A stretch of DNA of 64,000 bases. Origin: Cristatella mucedo (taxonomy: Eukaryota > Bryozoa > Phylactolaemata > Cristatellidae). The translations under genes were made by a program, and so were the position numbers. Below are positions 45,113 to 56,166 of the stretch, in pieces; within the stretch, counting starts at the first letter, position 1; each line of letters starts with the position of its first letter. The stretch lies in contig WPIO01000030.1 of NCBI GenBank assembly GCA_009760855.2, forward strand, positions 1,846,001 through 1,910,000, in the 5' to 3' direction. The notes under the pieces are model-generated. The model did no database searches. It was not told the origin of the DNA and worked only from the letters and a program-made list of their open reading frames with translations.

Positions 45113-46095
45113 AAAAAAATATAAATACGATATATAAATTAGGCTTTTAAATCGGCTAATCTATATAGCAGCTACATCTTATATGCAGTCTGTTATACTT
45201 TATATTCAAATCCCATCGATGATGCCGAAGCGTTGCAAAGGAGAAGTATTAAGTAGTTCAATATTCAATATATAGTTCAATAATATATATATATATAGTA
45301 TATATCATATATAGTATATAGTATATATCATATCATATAGTATATATGGTATATAGTATATATCATATATATCATATATAGTTCAAAAATATATGAAATA
45401 TTAATTACAATATGTAATATGAAGTATCCATAAAAAGAGATACTCAGAATTCTTTTGACTTTAGTTGTCACGAAAAAAATCGTGAGCTCACAGATCACGA
45501 TTTATGTGCTTTTGATTTTCTCGCGTGAGAGCACGCAAGTATCATTTTTAATTAATCTTATTTAGCAGCCAGTAAAACTTATTTTATCCTTTAGCCTAGG
45601 GCTACAGTCTACAAGCGGGCACCTTATGCTTGCTCCAAGGCGTTTTATCGCACCTAGCGTCACTCAGGCACGGCGGACCACCAGATTGCAGTGGTTTGAG
45701 AGTTGGCCCGAGAGAAGAGCCTCTATCTTTAGCAGATAGAACTTTTACTTTCAGAAGCGTGACCGTGCGAAGACGCCGGAATATGAATTGTTACCTCTTT
45801 CGGGCATCTCTGCGAACACGCAAACTGCCAATAAGGTTTTCAATCACCTATTAATAGCATAAAATCACGAGGATCTCCAGTAAATCTTTTGCTACTAGAT
45901 AAAATGAAGGAATGAGGGCAACCAATCTTCTTTTTTACACTCCAATGTATTCGACTCTCCCTTTAATAATTATTCTCACGCTCGAAAGCCAAAGTTGTAA
46001 TATTAATGGTATGTCTTAAAAAAGCACTCATACTTCATGCAGCACCGGTCCTTCAACTTATCATTCGCCAAACGCTTAATGTCAATCAGCCGTAC
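45113..46095. other. SINE-B scrap, TA-rich repeat, otherwise nothing recognised
   Basis: 45140-45172 (TTAGGCTTTTAAATCGGC) is a SINE-B tail scrap. 45270-45395 is a TA-rich imperfect repeat of TATATCATATA/AGTATATAGT words. 45440-46095 is intronic with no identified feature. Confidence 0.5.
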
Positions 46096-46233
46096 CGTGA
46101 CTGCCACGTAAGGTGGCCGTAGCACCAATATAATTGGTGGAACGAATGGTCCTCTCTTGTAGTGATAGCGTTCAGGTATTTCTTCTTTCATGTAAGCATC
46201 TGCATGCGGAACTTTCTTCAAAGCGTTATAAAC
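46096..46233 (-). CDS. ENPP-family phosphodiesterase, exon after the SDHGM exon
   Basis: The acceptor CCGTATTGCAG precedes 46233 and the exon enters in phase 0, matching the phase-0 end of the exon at 48030-48379. It encodes VYNALKKVPHADAYMKEEIP followed by ERYHYKRGP and VPPIILVLRPPY. This is the ENPP segment with the pattern (V/I)-Y-x-A-L-K, then K-E-E-(I/V)-P-E-R-x-H-Y, then P-P-I-(I/V)-x-V-A-D-x-G-(Y/W). The usual A-D-P-G at its end reads L-R-P-P here, a visible departure. Three phase-0 donors are possible (after TAC, GCA or ACG); I chose ACG|GTACGG at 46096. The open frame continues past it without homology. Confidence 0.85.
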
Positions 46234-46629
46234 CTGCAATACGGACGATTGTTACAAGTACAGATGTTGGTTGTAACAGAACTGTGTTTCATAATTGATG
46301 CATGCATCTAATGAAGATACATTTGCCAAGCCGTTCATTTAGGTGTGATGTGCCATTCTGGGCGCTCGCGTCAAGTGGCGGATACTGGTAGCTGAGATTG
46401 CTGTGCAATCATGCAAGTAAGTGTGTCGAAGCAGCTACTCTTTTCTTACACCGCTGAGTCTTTGCCCACCCCGGTGATTCGCAATTCACCGCATTCACAA
46501 GCTCGGGCTCACCAACCCAAATCCGTGGCCTGGCGGCGGCATTTTAGAATGCCCATCGGGCATCGTCTGTTCCCCCCCCCCAAGTGCCACGTTGGCACTG
46601 CAGACCAAACATCTTCTAGTTAATTCGAA

Positions 46630-46820
46630 TTGACAGGGCATTACATCCTGCCGCCTGGAGGATTCAAACAAGGAACCACGGGTTCCAGAATCAGCTACAC
46701 TTACCACCATGCCAACCGGACGGCCTAGTGCTACGATAGGTAAGGCAATAACAGTCGACTGATTCAACAGCCCCTTTTATTGGACTGCATAAGAGCCTTA
46801 GCGACTATCGCTGCCGTTAG
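46630..46820 (-). mobile_element. tRNA-derived SINE block with SINE-B tail
   Basis: In reverse complement the left part reads GGCATGGTGGTAAGTGTAGC (A-box-like) and TTGTTTGAATCC (B-box-like). 46762-46820 carries a SINE-B 3' tail in the same orientation (CAACAGCCCCTTTTATTGGA in complement). These may be one rearranged element or two neighbours. Confidence 0.6.
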
Positions 46821-46979
46821 TCATGGACACTGCACGGTTTCTTGCTCAAGGACTGGAGCTGACGACAGGTCGGGGTCGTGAAGTGCGAGCACCTTACCTC
46901 ACGGGCAAAGCACAAAGAGCAATAATTTTACTACCCAAAGGCTTGAGTCTGGCAGCAGGCGATGCGCTATCGAAAGCTA

Positions 46980-47160
46980 AAACTCTTAAGCCACCGACTT
47001 TTAGCACAGCGGTAATTAGCTCGCTCTTCGTCACTGGGCTAACATCCAGCAGCAGGCAGTTATTGATTGCAAGCTACAAACGAGGTGAAAACAGCTAAGG
47101 CTATTCTTCGGCAGCTATTTTTTTTATAAATGTTGTTGCTGAATCAGCTAATCTACACTT
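46980..47160 (+). mobile_element. SINE-B-like copy, degenerate
   Basis: TTTTAGCACAGCGGTAATTAGC (A-box-like), then GATTGCAAGC, AACAGCTAAGGCTATTCTTC and TTGCTGAATCAGCTAATC follow the SINE-B order with many changes. Confidence 0.5.
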
Positions 47161-47577
47161 TCTAGGATCCGTAAAACCACCACTTATTGCCGGGCATTTT
47201 AAAAACCCTGCAACCAATAGGATAAAAATCTTCTACCGCCACACCTAATTGATAAGCCCGCAAGAGGTAAGCAACAAAAAAACTACATATTGGAAATTGC
47301 TGCGTAGCAAATAGATGGCGAAGACCATGACGGATACATCAACATAATAAGCGAGCCTTTGAGTGGGTTTGCAAGAGAAACACTCCTTTCGCTACAATAT
47401 AAAGTTCTGCCTAGCGCTCAGCTTTCGGGTCACTAGGTGCAATTACGTGGTAATGCCACTGGCTTTCCGGCTCGTGGACCACCTCAAGGAGAACCAACTC
47501 ATGCAAGCATGCAATTGTTGGTTTCGGCTGATCTCCATTTGAAGGTCACTAACCATTTTGAAGAATGAAAATTACGA

Positions 47578-47580
<3 letters not shown>

Positions 47581-47644
<64 letters not shown>

Positions 47645-47683
47645 CCTCTCTCTCTCTCTCTCTCTCTCTCGCTCTCTCTCTGC
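47581..47683. repeat. (CT)n microsatellite
   Basis: About 100 bp of CT with a CCCC interruption near 47642 and a GCTC near 47671, inside the ENPP intron. Confidence 0.97.
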
Positions 47684-48029
47684 TTCAGTCAGATGCTCAA
47701 TTTTTGTAGGGGGTTCCAGCTCTGGCTTGCATCGCACCAGGTAGCCGCGCACACTCACATCGTTTGACAAACCAAAGATGGCTGGCCATCTTTCGCACGA
47801 ACTTCGCAAACCTTATTCGCCGCAAATCCAAACTCACACTTGCTTAATACCATTAGTCCTGACTGAAACGCGAGTGGGGGCATTGCGGAGCCGCGAAGCG
47901 TTCTCTTTTGCTTGCCTATTGTCGCCGCGATTTCGGAGGATGAAACGCCGACCTTTCTCGCCGATCTTTTTCGCAGACCTTTCTCGCAGACTCTCGCGGA
48001 AGTGGAGCTTGTTGCAGTGGCCATCTTAC

Positions 48030-48379
48030 CCGATCAACTGCAGCAATTCGTGGCCAGTAGCCTACTGTCGTGCCTTCATTGATCTCGATCACTACGTCAG
48101 AGTCTTTCACGTGCTCCGACACGTTTACGGCGTAGTACTCTTTTGTCGTCACGGTCATGCCGTGGTCAGAGAAGATGACGACGTTTACTCGGTCTTCAAG
48201 ATGCTCCGCTTCGAGCTTGTCGAGCAGTACCGCCATTCGTCTGTCGAGCTCCTCGAGTGCCTTCTGCATGTGGCTGCTGTTAGCGCCTTGAAAGTGGCCC
48301 ACTTTGTCCGCTAGCTCGACGTAGATGCCTAGATGCCGAGCGAATGCCGTACATGCTCGTGCGCCGCCGTGCTCGCCAG
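48030..48379 (-). CDS. ENPP-family phosphodiesterase, catalytic-core exon (SDHGM)
   Basis: This 350-bp exon is the largest recognised. It contains LGIYVELADKVGHF, then QKALEELDRRMAVLLDKLEA, then VNVVIFSDHGMTVT. In ENPPs the first part is L-Y-(x)-E-E-P-D-x-x-G-H, providing an Asp and a His metal ligand, and S-D-H-G-M provides another Asp-His pair. All four ligands are present, although E-P-D reads L-A-D. The donor CGG|GTAAGA at 48029 is strong and leaves phase 0. The acceptor chosen (CCAG|CT, exon start 48379) supplies the two bases needed by the phase-1 exon 53722-53890, but its polypyrimidine tract is poor, so the first 15 or so codons are less certain. ENPPs hydrolyse phosphodiester or pyrophosphate bonds of nucleotides or lipids outside the cell. 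Confidence 0.92.
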
Positions 48380-48689
48380 CTGGCCATTTGTACTAGGACA
48401 TGTTCAGTTCCAGCGAATTAGCATTTCCATTCTGAGGGGCACCCGCCCTGCAAGCGCTTTTGGTTGCAAGAAGCCTCCTCTCACCAATTAATTTCCTGTC
48501 CATACCAAGCTCGCATGGACAGGAACGATAAGGGCCAAATCTGGCAACTACTTTCTGTTCAGAATGGAAATCTATTTGTTCAGAGCGATTTCCGTTCAGG
48601 GCTTTAGTCGAGCCTTCTGCTGCTCGCTTTTCCCGACCAATTATAGCAGGCAATCTTCTTCCGATTATAGCAGCAGGCCATTTTACCAT

Positions 48690-48885
48690 TCAATTGCATT
48701 TCACTTTACAGCAAATGTAAAGCGCCTAGAGAGAGATTAAGTTCTCTGAGGGCGCTTTATCAAGTGAATTATTATTATTATTATTTTTTTTTATTGCTCA
48801 CTGCAAGCGGGAGTCATAGCCTTTGCGGTTCTTCGGTGGTTATACAAAGGAGGCTGATGAATCAGTAAATGTTTATCTTTACGTA
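48690..48885 (+). mobile_element. LINE-A 3' tail followed by SINE-B tail
   Basis: 48700-48785 is the LINE-A 3' end (CAGCAAATGTAAAGCGCC, GATTAAGTTCTCTGAGGGC, (ATT)n). It runs directly into a SINE-B 3' half at 48795-48885 (CTGCAAGCGGGAGTCATAGC, AGGAGGCTGATGAATCAG). 48393-48689 before it is unassigned. All of this lies in the ENPP intron. Confidence 0.8.
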
Positions 48886-50109
48886 ACTATATTACAGAGA
48901 CTACCGCTATTTGAAGGCTAAGGAAAACTCGAGAGGATCTGGGCTAAGAATAATAAACCGATGCAGCTACTAATATTAAGATACCCTTGTTAAAATAAAT
49001 TCACCTCAGATATAACAATAACAAATAATAACTTTAGCAAATCAGACCATTGAAATCCACTGCTAATGATAATACCGCTTGTAAAGGCTTTAACAGGGTT
49101 GTTTGGACTGAATTTTGAGTTCAGCTGAGTTTACTACATTATGTCGCAAAAAAAGAGCGGTTGGTTACGATGGAAGCGTGACAGAAGCAGCGAGGGAAGT
49201 AAGAAGCCTCAGAAAACCCAGCACATCATGTGGACTCAAGCACTTTTCATCACACCGGAAGCCTGAGTTTTCTCATCGCTCGAAAACGGCTTAGCCTATA
49301 GCCGGACAGCTTCATGCGTGAGCTCATTTTTGCATCTGATGCAATCGATGGTATCTTGATATTCATATAGATCAAGATACCATGTATGTTGATTGTGATG
49401 TTGATCCCGAATTACTGCAATGAAAGGCAGTGCAGCGATAACAATTTTAAATATTAAGAAGAGCTCTTCATTAAGCTTCTTGTCTCTTCATCAAGAGAAA
49501 CAAAAGTGCTCTCACGATCACAGCGTTCGAGCGACAATTATATTCTTTATGAATCCCACGCCCACAAAAACCGACCGAACGAGCACAAACATTAGAAGAA
49601 AACGATAAGGATCTGTCTGTCTGTCTACTTGGATCGCTGTGAATCCCCCCCCCCCCGCCAAATCCAAATCTTATCGGATGCAAACTGCTACTGCTCTCTC
49701 TATGCTGCAGGCGGGCGATTGCAGCCCATTTCAGCTCTGGAAGAGCATATCACTACGAGTATCCTAACGGCTAGCCGGCCCTCGTGAGGTCGTCGCTTGT
49801 CAGCTCTAAAAATGGTGTTACTGTATCTAACTGCTAATCTCCCATTGTTCCAATCAATGTAAAATCTTCTTCGATGTGCCAAGCCCAATTTGTAATAGTT
49901 AAACGACATGTATTGGTGCAATAAGCTATTGACTACCACTTTTTCATTAGACCGCGAAATGTCCAAAATGTTTTTGAGTCATGTCCCGATCAAGCTGGCA
50001 ATGGCACGGCAGGTTACTTTTCCGGAATGTGCCAATACCAATTCATTCTCTTGACGTAATGTTCAAAGTAGGCCCCATTGAACTCATGCATTCCCGTTGT
50101 TGGTAATCA
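48886..50109. other. No gene recognised; one inverted repeat
   Basis: Intronic. ATGGTATCTTGAT (49348-49360) and ATCAAGATACCAT (49371-49383) are perfect 13-bp inverted arms with a 10-bp loop. A C13 run occurs near 49647. No coding frame is convincing. Confidence 0.6.
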
Positions 50110-52835
50110 GATTCAGCTGCCTGGATGTTTCTCCGTCTGTAACTTCACAAAGCCACAAAGATTGTGTTGGTGTTACGCAGGAGAATTTTGTATAGCGGGT
50201 TCAAAGAGTAGACGGCTTTCGGTACGCATTCGATAGCGAACAGACTTCCTCTAATGCAGTAAAGAGAAAGTGTGAAGCATAGCTGATTCATGAGAGCAGT
50301 TGAGGTAGTGAGTAGCATGCAATAAGGAGAAAGTGTGAAGCATAGCTGATTCAGGAGAGCAGTTGGGGTAGTGAGTAGCACGGACGTAGGAGCTCAAGGC
50401 GGCTGGAAAAGATGTGCCATAGTCGGCAGCAAGCGAGTAGATTTCAGTGTGTAAGAGCTGTGGAAGTGAGTGCCACACTCAAAGACCTGCGGAGCAAAAG
50501 CTTCAGTCACCAACGGTCTTTAAGTGGAGGAGCCGACACGTAATTGATTGCCCATACAGGACCTGAGGGCACGAACAGGCTGAAACTGGTGCAGAAGTTC
50601 AGCTGGGTTTAAAGGAGCCCAGCCGTGACGGGGCTGGTGGGTCAGCGTACGAACTTTGCTCTGCATCCGTTGATCAACAGGCAGCCATTATGGCTCTTTC
50701 AGCGAATGAGACGCATAACATCTGGGATTTGTTGACTTGCCTTCAAGCCATATTCATCACCAGCTGCAGTGGCCTAGTGGCTTTCTCGGTAGCCCAGCCA
50801 AAATGGCATTGCAATAATCTAGCCGCGACCGAACCAGGGAGCTAGTTAAATGTTTTGCATGCCACCGTGGAAGCAGTTCCTAGTTTTAAATAGAGATCGG
50901 AGGTGATCGCTATCTGTGGAGGCAGTCGTCTTAACGAAGTTTTCCAAATTTTGGCAGCTTTTGAAGACGGCACCTAAATTCCGAGCACATACTAATGGTC
51001 GTACAAAAGCATCACCTATTCTAAGAGCAAAGTCTTCTATTCCAGCCGCATGCTTGGGGTGTCCTATGAGTAGCAGCTCCGTTTATCGTCGTTTAGCTTA
51101 AGGAAATTCGCCGACAGGATCGAATTTTTGCAAGGCAGGCATTCAGTCTATCAGACGCTGCAGCAGATTCCAACTATTTAAATGACTAATATAGCTGAGT
51201 TTCGTCAGCATGTAAGTGATAGCCTATTCCAGGGGCCCGAATCACTTTTCTCAGAGGTTGAGTATGAATGGAGAACCGCAAAGGATCGAGCTTGGACCCT
51301 TGTGGCTCTCCATAGGGGACTGGTTTCGTGGATGAGATTGGTGTTATGGCTGGATTTAGTTTGTCTGCCAGTGAAGACCACAGAGGAGATAGTTTATGGT
51401 CTTCAGGAGACGAGCTCTTTTTATTAAACCTTATTAAGGTCGCTACATCAAATGCAGAAACCTCAGAAAATCTCTTAAATATGGTCACCGATTGCGATTC
51501 ATTCATTGCTTCAGTCGGCGGTGGGGGGGCTTTACGGAGAAACGAATATGCTTGATACAATATTTTTCAGTGAAGAAAGCTATAAACTTATCGGTAGAGC
51601 CCTGGACAGTGAGTGAGACCTCTCAGAATTGACTAGCAAACTGTTTAGCATCATATAAATCTGTTTTGTGTCTGACTGGCTAGACTTCAGTTTTTGTGGT
51701 GAAAAATAAGCCCTGGCTTTTCTAAGCTTCCGGGTGTAGACTCGAAGGAATAATTTGCAACTAAGTTGATTGTTATCAGACCCAGACTTCTTAAAGCGGC
51801 GTTCAAGCCTTCGCTTAACAAGTCAAATAGTTGTAAGTTTTTCATAAATTGAAAGGAGTCATCTCCGCGACTTGGTACACGGACAGAATGTATGGAAGCC
51901 AGCTGGTCAAGTGCACTCCTACGTGCCACGTTCACTGTAGCAGTGAGGGTATCAAGGCTGTCAGTCGAGTCTGGGTGCAGATCAAAAAGACCTGCCTCAC
52001 ACAAAGATTTCAAAACTTTTTTCCGATCAATGGTTTTTAAATTGCGTCGCTGGACAAACTCGACGTTACCCTGCACTCACAACGAAGCATGCACGGTTAA
52101 CGAGACAGAGATACGATCCAAGAGGGTCGGTGGGCACACAACGAGGTTATCGGGGCAGACATCCTTAGTGATAACGAGATCTAGCACATGGCCGCCGACA
52201 TGAGCGGTATGATCTACGTGTTGGACCCAATCAAAGTTCTCTAGACAGACAGGAAAAAAGCGGATCTGGCTGTTGCTAGGTTTGCCATAGTGAATGTTGA
52301 AGTCCTCTGCAATCAATAACGGCCTCTCGCACGCAGACATTTTCGTGAGGAGCTCAGAAAACTCCTCCGCAAACAAGCTTACACAGCCAGAAGGTCGGTG
52401 GATCGCAGTAGCGAGAGGCATGGTCTTTGATAGGGACCTGATAGCAACTGATTCAAACGATGACCAATGATAAAATCTCGCGTCTTATAGCCAAACAGTT
52501 CACGAACGACTATAGCAAGCCCACCATCCATCTCGTCAGACCGCATGGACCGAAAAAAAAATGAGAATCGACGTGGGTGGTCTCAGATATACTGCTAGCA
52601 GAGCAGGGCGTCATCCACGTCTCGCTTAGAAGAAATGCATCTAGCTTCTCCTGGACAGCTTGATCGCGGATAAGTAACCCCATTCATTTTTGTGCTAGCG
52701 GACGTTTAATAGGCGGAATTTAAGAGGTCTTCACTAATTATGCGACGCCTGTTAAGTGGCTCGCGTGCTAGTTGGCATGTAGCCGGCCCGGAAGATGCTG
52801 TGCGTTTGAATTGAAATTGAACTTTGTAATGGCCG
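50110..52835 (-). mobile_element. LINE-B, longest copy, decayed
   Basis: Read right to left, the endonuclease start is near 52680-52600 (DAFLLSETWM). Further endonuclease follows at 52420-52080 (LLIAEDFNIHYG; VGGHVLDLVITKD). The reverse transcriptase lies near 51560-51190 (YGEPQGSKLDPL, YHLHADETQLY in place of YADD), then the C-terminal region, and the 3' end at 50110-50260 with GAAGTTACAGACGGAGAAAC. A 60-bp direct duplication lies within the 3' part (near 50262-50360). Frameshifts and stops are frequent. It is clearly related to but distinct from LINE-A and lacks the ATT tail; other LINE-B copies end in short ACATT repeats. It lies in the ENPP intron between the exons at 48379 and 53722. Confidence 0.85.
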
Positions 52836-53721
52836 CCGGTCGACTTTTCACAAGATGCTGAGGAACGACGAGTGAACTATTACCACAACGAGTGCTAAGC
52901 AGCGCTTTAAACTTAAGGTTCGTAGGTTTGATAGCCGAGTGGTTGATGGGCCAACGCTGGATTCAGGGAGGCTCTTACTGACCCGCCGAAAATGGCCTGC
53001 CAGTAGGTATTGACTGATGGCGAAACCACACATTATGCTAAGTAGGTCCTGTTTTGAGTAAAGTATCTGAGGATAGCTAATGAACAGCTATAGTGAAGAT
53101 ATCAGCGGAATACTCGAAGGTATCACGAAGAAGTCAGGTAAAGGTTCGCACCGCGCTTCGAGTCGCCCGAGGCCGCTCTCTAGCGCGGGAGGTACTGCAT
53201 GGACCTAATCAACACGGTTTCTGTTATATAGTAAGCGAATGGGGAGTTCAACATTGACATGACAGGAAATAAGATTTCTAAAGATGCAGGTGTTCCGCTC
53301 AGCTGTCCCTGAGCCACAGTCGACGTGTATTTTTATTCGTGAATATTTTGTGCGCTTACCGGTGTGCGATTTCGTCAATGTGACCAACAGGGAGTGTGAA
53401 TAACCACTTGCCTTGAGTATATTCTTGTGTGCTCCTGCATGACGGTCTAAACATAATACTCGTGTGGCTTTGCATGTTCTTATAAGTAAAATGATGTGCC
53501 TGCTATTCAACTTTGATCATTACTTCTTTTGCAGCGACTTTGAGAGCGCCAGGATAGAGATTAACTATTTAAAAGTGCTGTAGTAACGACCACTAATTTT
53601 ATTAACATCAAGCAGAGAGATACTTCTCTTACTTCTATTTCTATTGTGCAGCAAAAATTACGCACACACCTAAGCTTTTTTAAAAGCTTCTGAATCACGC
53701 GTTGACTTGATTCAAGCTCAC
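52836..53721. other. No gene recognised
   Basis: Intronic sequence, possibly including the 5' end of LINE-B (52840-53033 minus frame). Nothing else was identified. Confidence 0.4.
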
Positions 53722-53890
53722 CCACGATGTCGGCAGTTCCGTTGCTGAGTTGCGTCACTCCATCAGCTATGGCCCAGTCGAGGTCTTCGAGACCAGGTGC
53801 AGATCCCGGGTAGGGCTTGCAGAAGTGGGGCACCCTATTTTGGATACGGACATCGCACCCTGGCCAGTAGTAAAAATACGCAGCTTTACC
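53722..53890 (-). CDS. ENPP-family phosphodiesterase, WPG exon
   Basis: The acceptor GCATTTTACAG precedes 53890 and the donor GTGG|GTGAGC follows 53722. The exon is 169 bp, phase 0 in and phase 1 out. It encodes GKAAYFYYWPGCDVRIQNRV, then PHFCKPYPG and a stretch ending GTADIVG. ENPPs have at this place G-(R/K)-x-(T/S)-(G/A)-x-x-x-W-P-G-(S/C)-(D/E)-V-x-I followed by a P-x-x-x-x-P-Y segment, which the exon matches well. It connects in phase both to the exon 55590-55738 (ending AAERQ) and to 48030-48379. A possible N-glycosylation site (NGT) is present near the end. Confidence 0.9.
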
Positions 53891-55289
53891 CTGTAAAATG
53901 CGACCACATCATACAGTTTTCTGTCAAAGACTACACATTGTCTAAAGATGTATCATAACCCAATTATCTCAACAAGAAATAGGTTGCACGCTTTGTAGCT
54001 TTAGTGACGCAAAAAAATGATTGGCCAAGTATTCCACTGCAATTTAATCAAATTTAGCATTGCAAGAAGCAAGGTTAAATGATCGCTTAAGCTTCGAAGA
54101 ATTTCCCTGACTAAAGAAGAATATCGTACATGCGCTTCCCTTGACCATATATATAAACTTAGTTAAGTGTAATGATATGGAAATAAGAAATATATTTGAT
54201 TCCTCAAGCTGTAAATCGCGAACAGCACAAAATAAGCTTGTGGGCTTCCGAAGTCACGCGATTGACGAGGCACGTTTGGCTGTTTGGCTACGTTATCTTC
54301 GTGGCGTTCTTACTGGCTAGCTATTTTCAAGAATTGCTCTAAAATGAAGTGTTGTGTGCGAAATATAATTTGAAGGTGCTGCTTCCCACCCACTTTTTAA
54401 TACGGAAAAGACCAATCCTGAAACCAAGTCAAAAGTCGGTTGTCTTGAGTCTGTGTTCAATTAGCTTGTTAGAGATGACATTTAATTAATTTAGCGCCCC
54501 TCAGTGATAGCACAATGATTTTGTCATTCATGCGGCCAAATGTTTTGTAGCACCCCAGAATTGGTTATTTCCGGCTGATTTTTAGCAAAGCTGGAATTAA
54601 AAACGGGCATCAAACTTGATCATAGCGATGGAACATTATTTTTCAAAATAAAGACACCGTGAACATCAATGCATAGCTTCCATCCAAGAAAAACCTGAAA
54701 TTGTTGGCAATTGCATCCTTGGAAATTACGCGACTCTAGTCTAGTTCAGACACTCTTGGAGAAGCAATCAATATTCTGGATCATAAACTACCATATACCG
54801 GTGCAATAGCGTGCAGAAAACAGGGAACGCTTAGTCATTCATTCTGGCTGGATTTTGAGGCTGTTGTCGTTCACGAGGTTCTGGAAGCCGGGCTCGAAGT
54901 TTCACATCCGGTCATCATGGCCTAGACGTAGTGGTGTTCACGAAGAGAAGAGATAACAATTTGGAATTAGAAAAATTGTGTTTTTGTCAGAGTTCACAAG
55001 TAGAAAAACTTAAGAGCGTTCTAATGTGTTCTAACGTAAATGGATCATCGAGTATCTGTCAATAGTCCCACCAAACCGCATGGAGCAGTAGTCGAGAAAC
55101 ATCTAAATCATGTACTCTCTGCCTGGCTAGTTCTCTAACTCTTCAATTCGTTCTTACCTCCTTAAATTAAGCTTCGAAAGCACTAAATAAAACTGCTTTT
55201 CTGATTCAAACCTGCGCAAAATTATATCTTGATTTATCAAGGTTTTCTTCTATAGCTCAACAGCTCTTTGCCGGCGGCTAGCGCTGGTT
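53891..55289. other. No gene recognised
   Basis: ENPP intron, AT-rich. I see no transposon family or exon. Confidence 0.45.
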
Positions 55290-55395
55290 TTATCACTACC
55301 ATTCAATCGGCATTTCCCTTTGCAACAGATGCAAAGTGCCTAGAAAGAGATTGGGTTCTCCGGGGGCGCTTTATCAAGTGTATCAACATTATTAC
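55290..55395 (+). mobile_element. LINE-A 3' tail fragment
   Basis: CCATTCAATCGGCATTTCCC, GCCTAGAAAGAGATTGGGTT and CGGGGGCGCTTTATCAAGTG precede a short ATT remnant. About 100 bp, older than the 44596-45112 copy. Confidence 0.85.
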
Positions 55396-55589
55396 TAGCG
55401 TTTGAACTGATACTCGCACACAGCATCTCAGTGACTAAACACGATTGGAGGTCATATAGTAGACAAGCTCATAACTCTACAGAGGACCGCATGCTTCGAT
55501 CGCTTAAATATGCCTAGCAGTAACGCAAGCAGAATCTCTTCGTGGTCAGCTGGAAGACTTGGACCTGCATTGGCTGGCGTTGTCCTGAC

Positions 55590-55738
55590 CTGTCTTTCAG
55601 CAGCGATCCAAAGAGGCTCGGCTTTCTCCCACCACATGGGCAGCTTGGCAGCCGCATTAGATCCAATGAGGAAGACTTTTCTTGTTTTGACATCATACAT
55701 GAAGTTGCTTGTCATCCCGTGAGACTCTGTATGAAGTC
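55590..55738 (-). CDS. ENPP-family phosphodiesterase, first recognised exon
   Basis: The acceptor GACTCTCTGGTTCTAG precedes 55738, and the donor ACAG|GTCAGG follows 55590. The exon is 149 bp. Its first two bases complete a Gly codon begun upstream and it leaves in phase 0. It encodes LHTESHGMTSNFMYD, then WWEKAEPLWIAAERQ. ENPPs have (T-G)-L-Y-P-E-S-H-G-(I/M)-x-x-N-x-M-Y-D and later W-W-x-x-x-P-(I/L)-W-x-(T/A)-A-E-x-Q. The conserved Asn of the active site is kept. The preceding segment with D-G-F-R, the nucleophilic Thr in T-F-P-N and the signal peptide must be in one or more exons further upstream on the - strand. I did not find them before the window end at 64000. Confidence 0.92.
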
Positions 55739-56000
55739 CTAGAACCAGAGAGTCGAGCTTAGGCAGTACCTTACGTACCCGGCAAGCGTCGTTAAGGACT
55801 CTGGATTTATGCTCTACCTTTAGCGAGAACATTAAGACCTTTTGGCTACGTTGGGTTTACTTATCAGTATTGCCATTCGAGACTCCGCTGATCTTGCAAA
55901 TACACAGCAAAAGAGCGAGCATTCATGGACTGCTAAACAGTGGTTATTGGTGTAGTCCCCGTTGGTCAAGCTGTATGCCGTCTATAATAATTATAATACT
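55739..56000. other. No gene recognised
   Basis: Intron upstream of the first recognised ENPP exon; nothing identified. Confidence 0.45.
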
Positions 56001-56166
56001 AGCTGATTTAACAGCCTCTTTTGCATAGCGACGGGAGAGCCTTTAAGGCTATCACCGCCGCTTGCAGCGGCGATAAAGGATCGTCCACCGCAGGATTCGA
56101 ACCCTTGACCTCGGCATCGAGTTCGTGAAAAACAACTACCTTACCTAGTGTGCCATCACGGCTCAC
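56001..56166 (-). mobile_element. SINE-B copy
   Basis: In complement it has the B-box (GCAGGATTCGAACCC on the + strand), the body CACCGCCGCTTGCAGCGGCG and the tail AGCTGATTTAACAGCCTC, collinear with 634-818 in the opposite orientation. Confidence 0.88.

Larger units (their letters stand above)
46234..48029. other. ENPP intron: contents
   Basis: This intron holds a SINE block (46630-46820), a degenerate SINE-B (46980-47160) and a CT microsatellite (47581-47683). A C10 run lies near 46574. The rest shows nothing recognisable. Confidence 0.6.
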
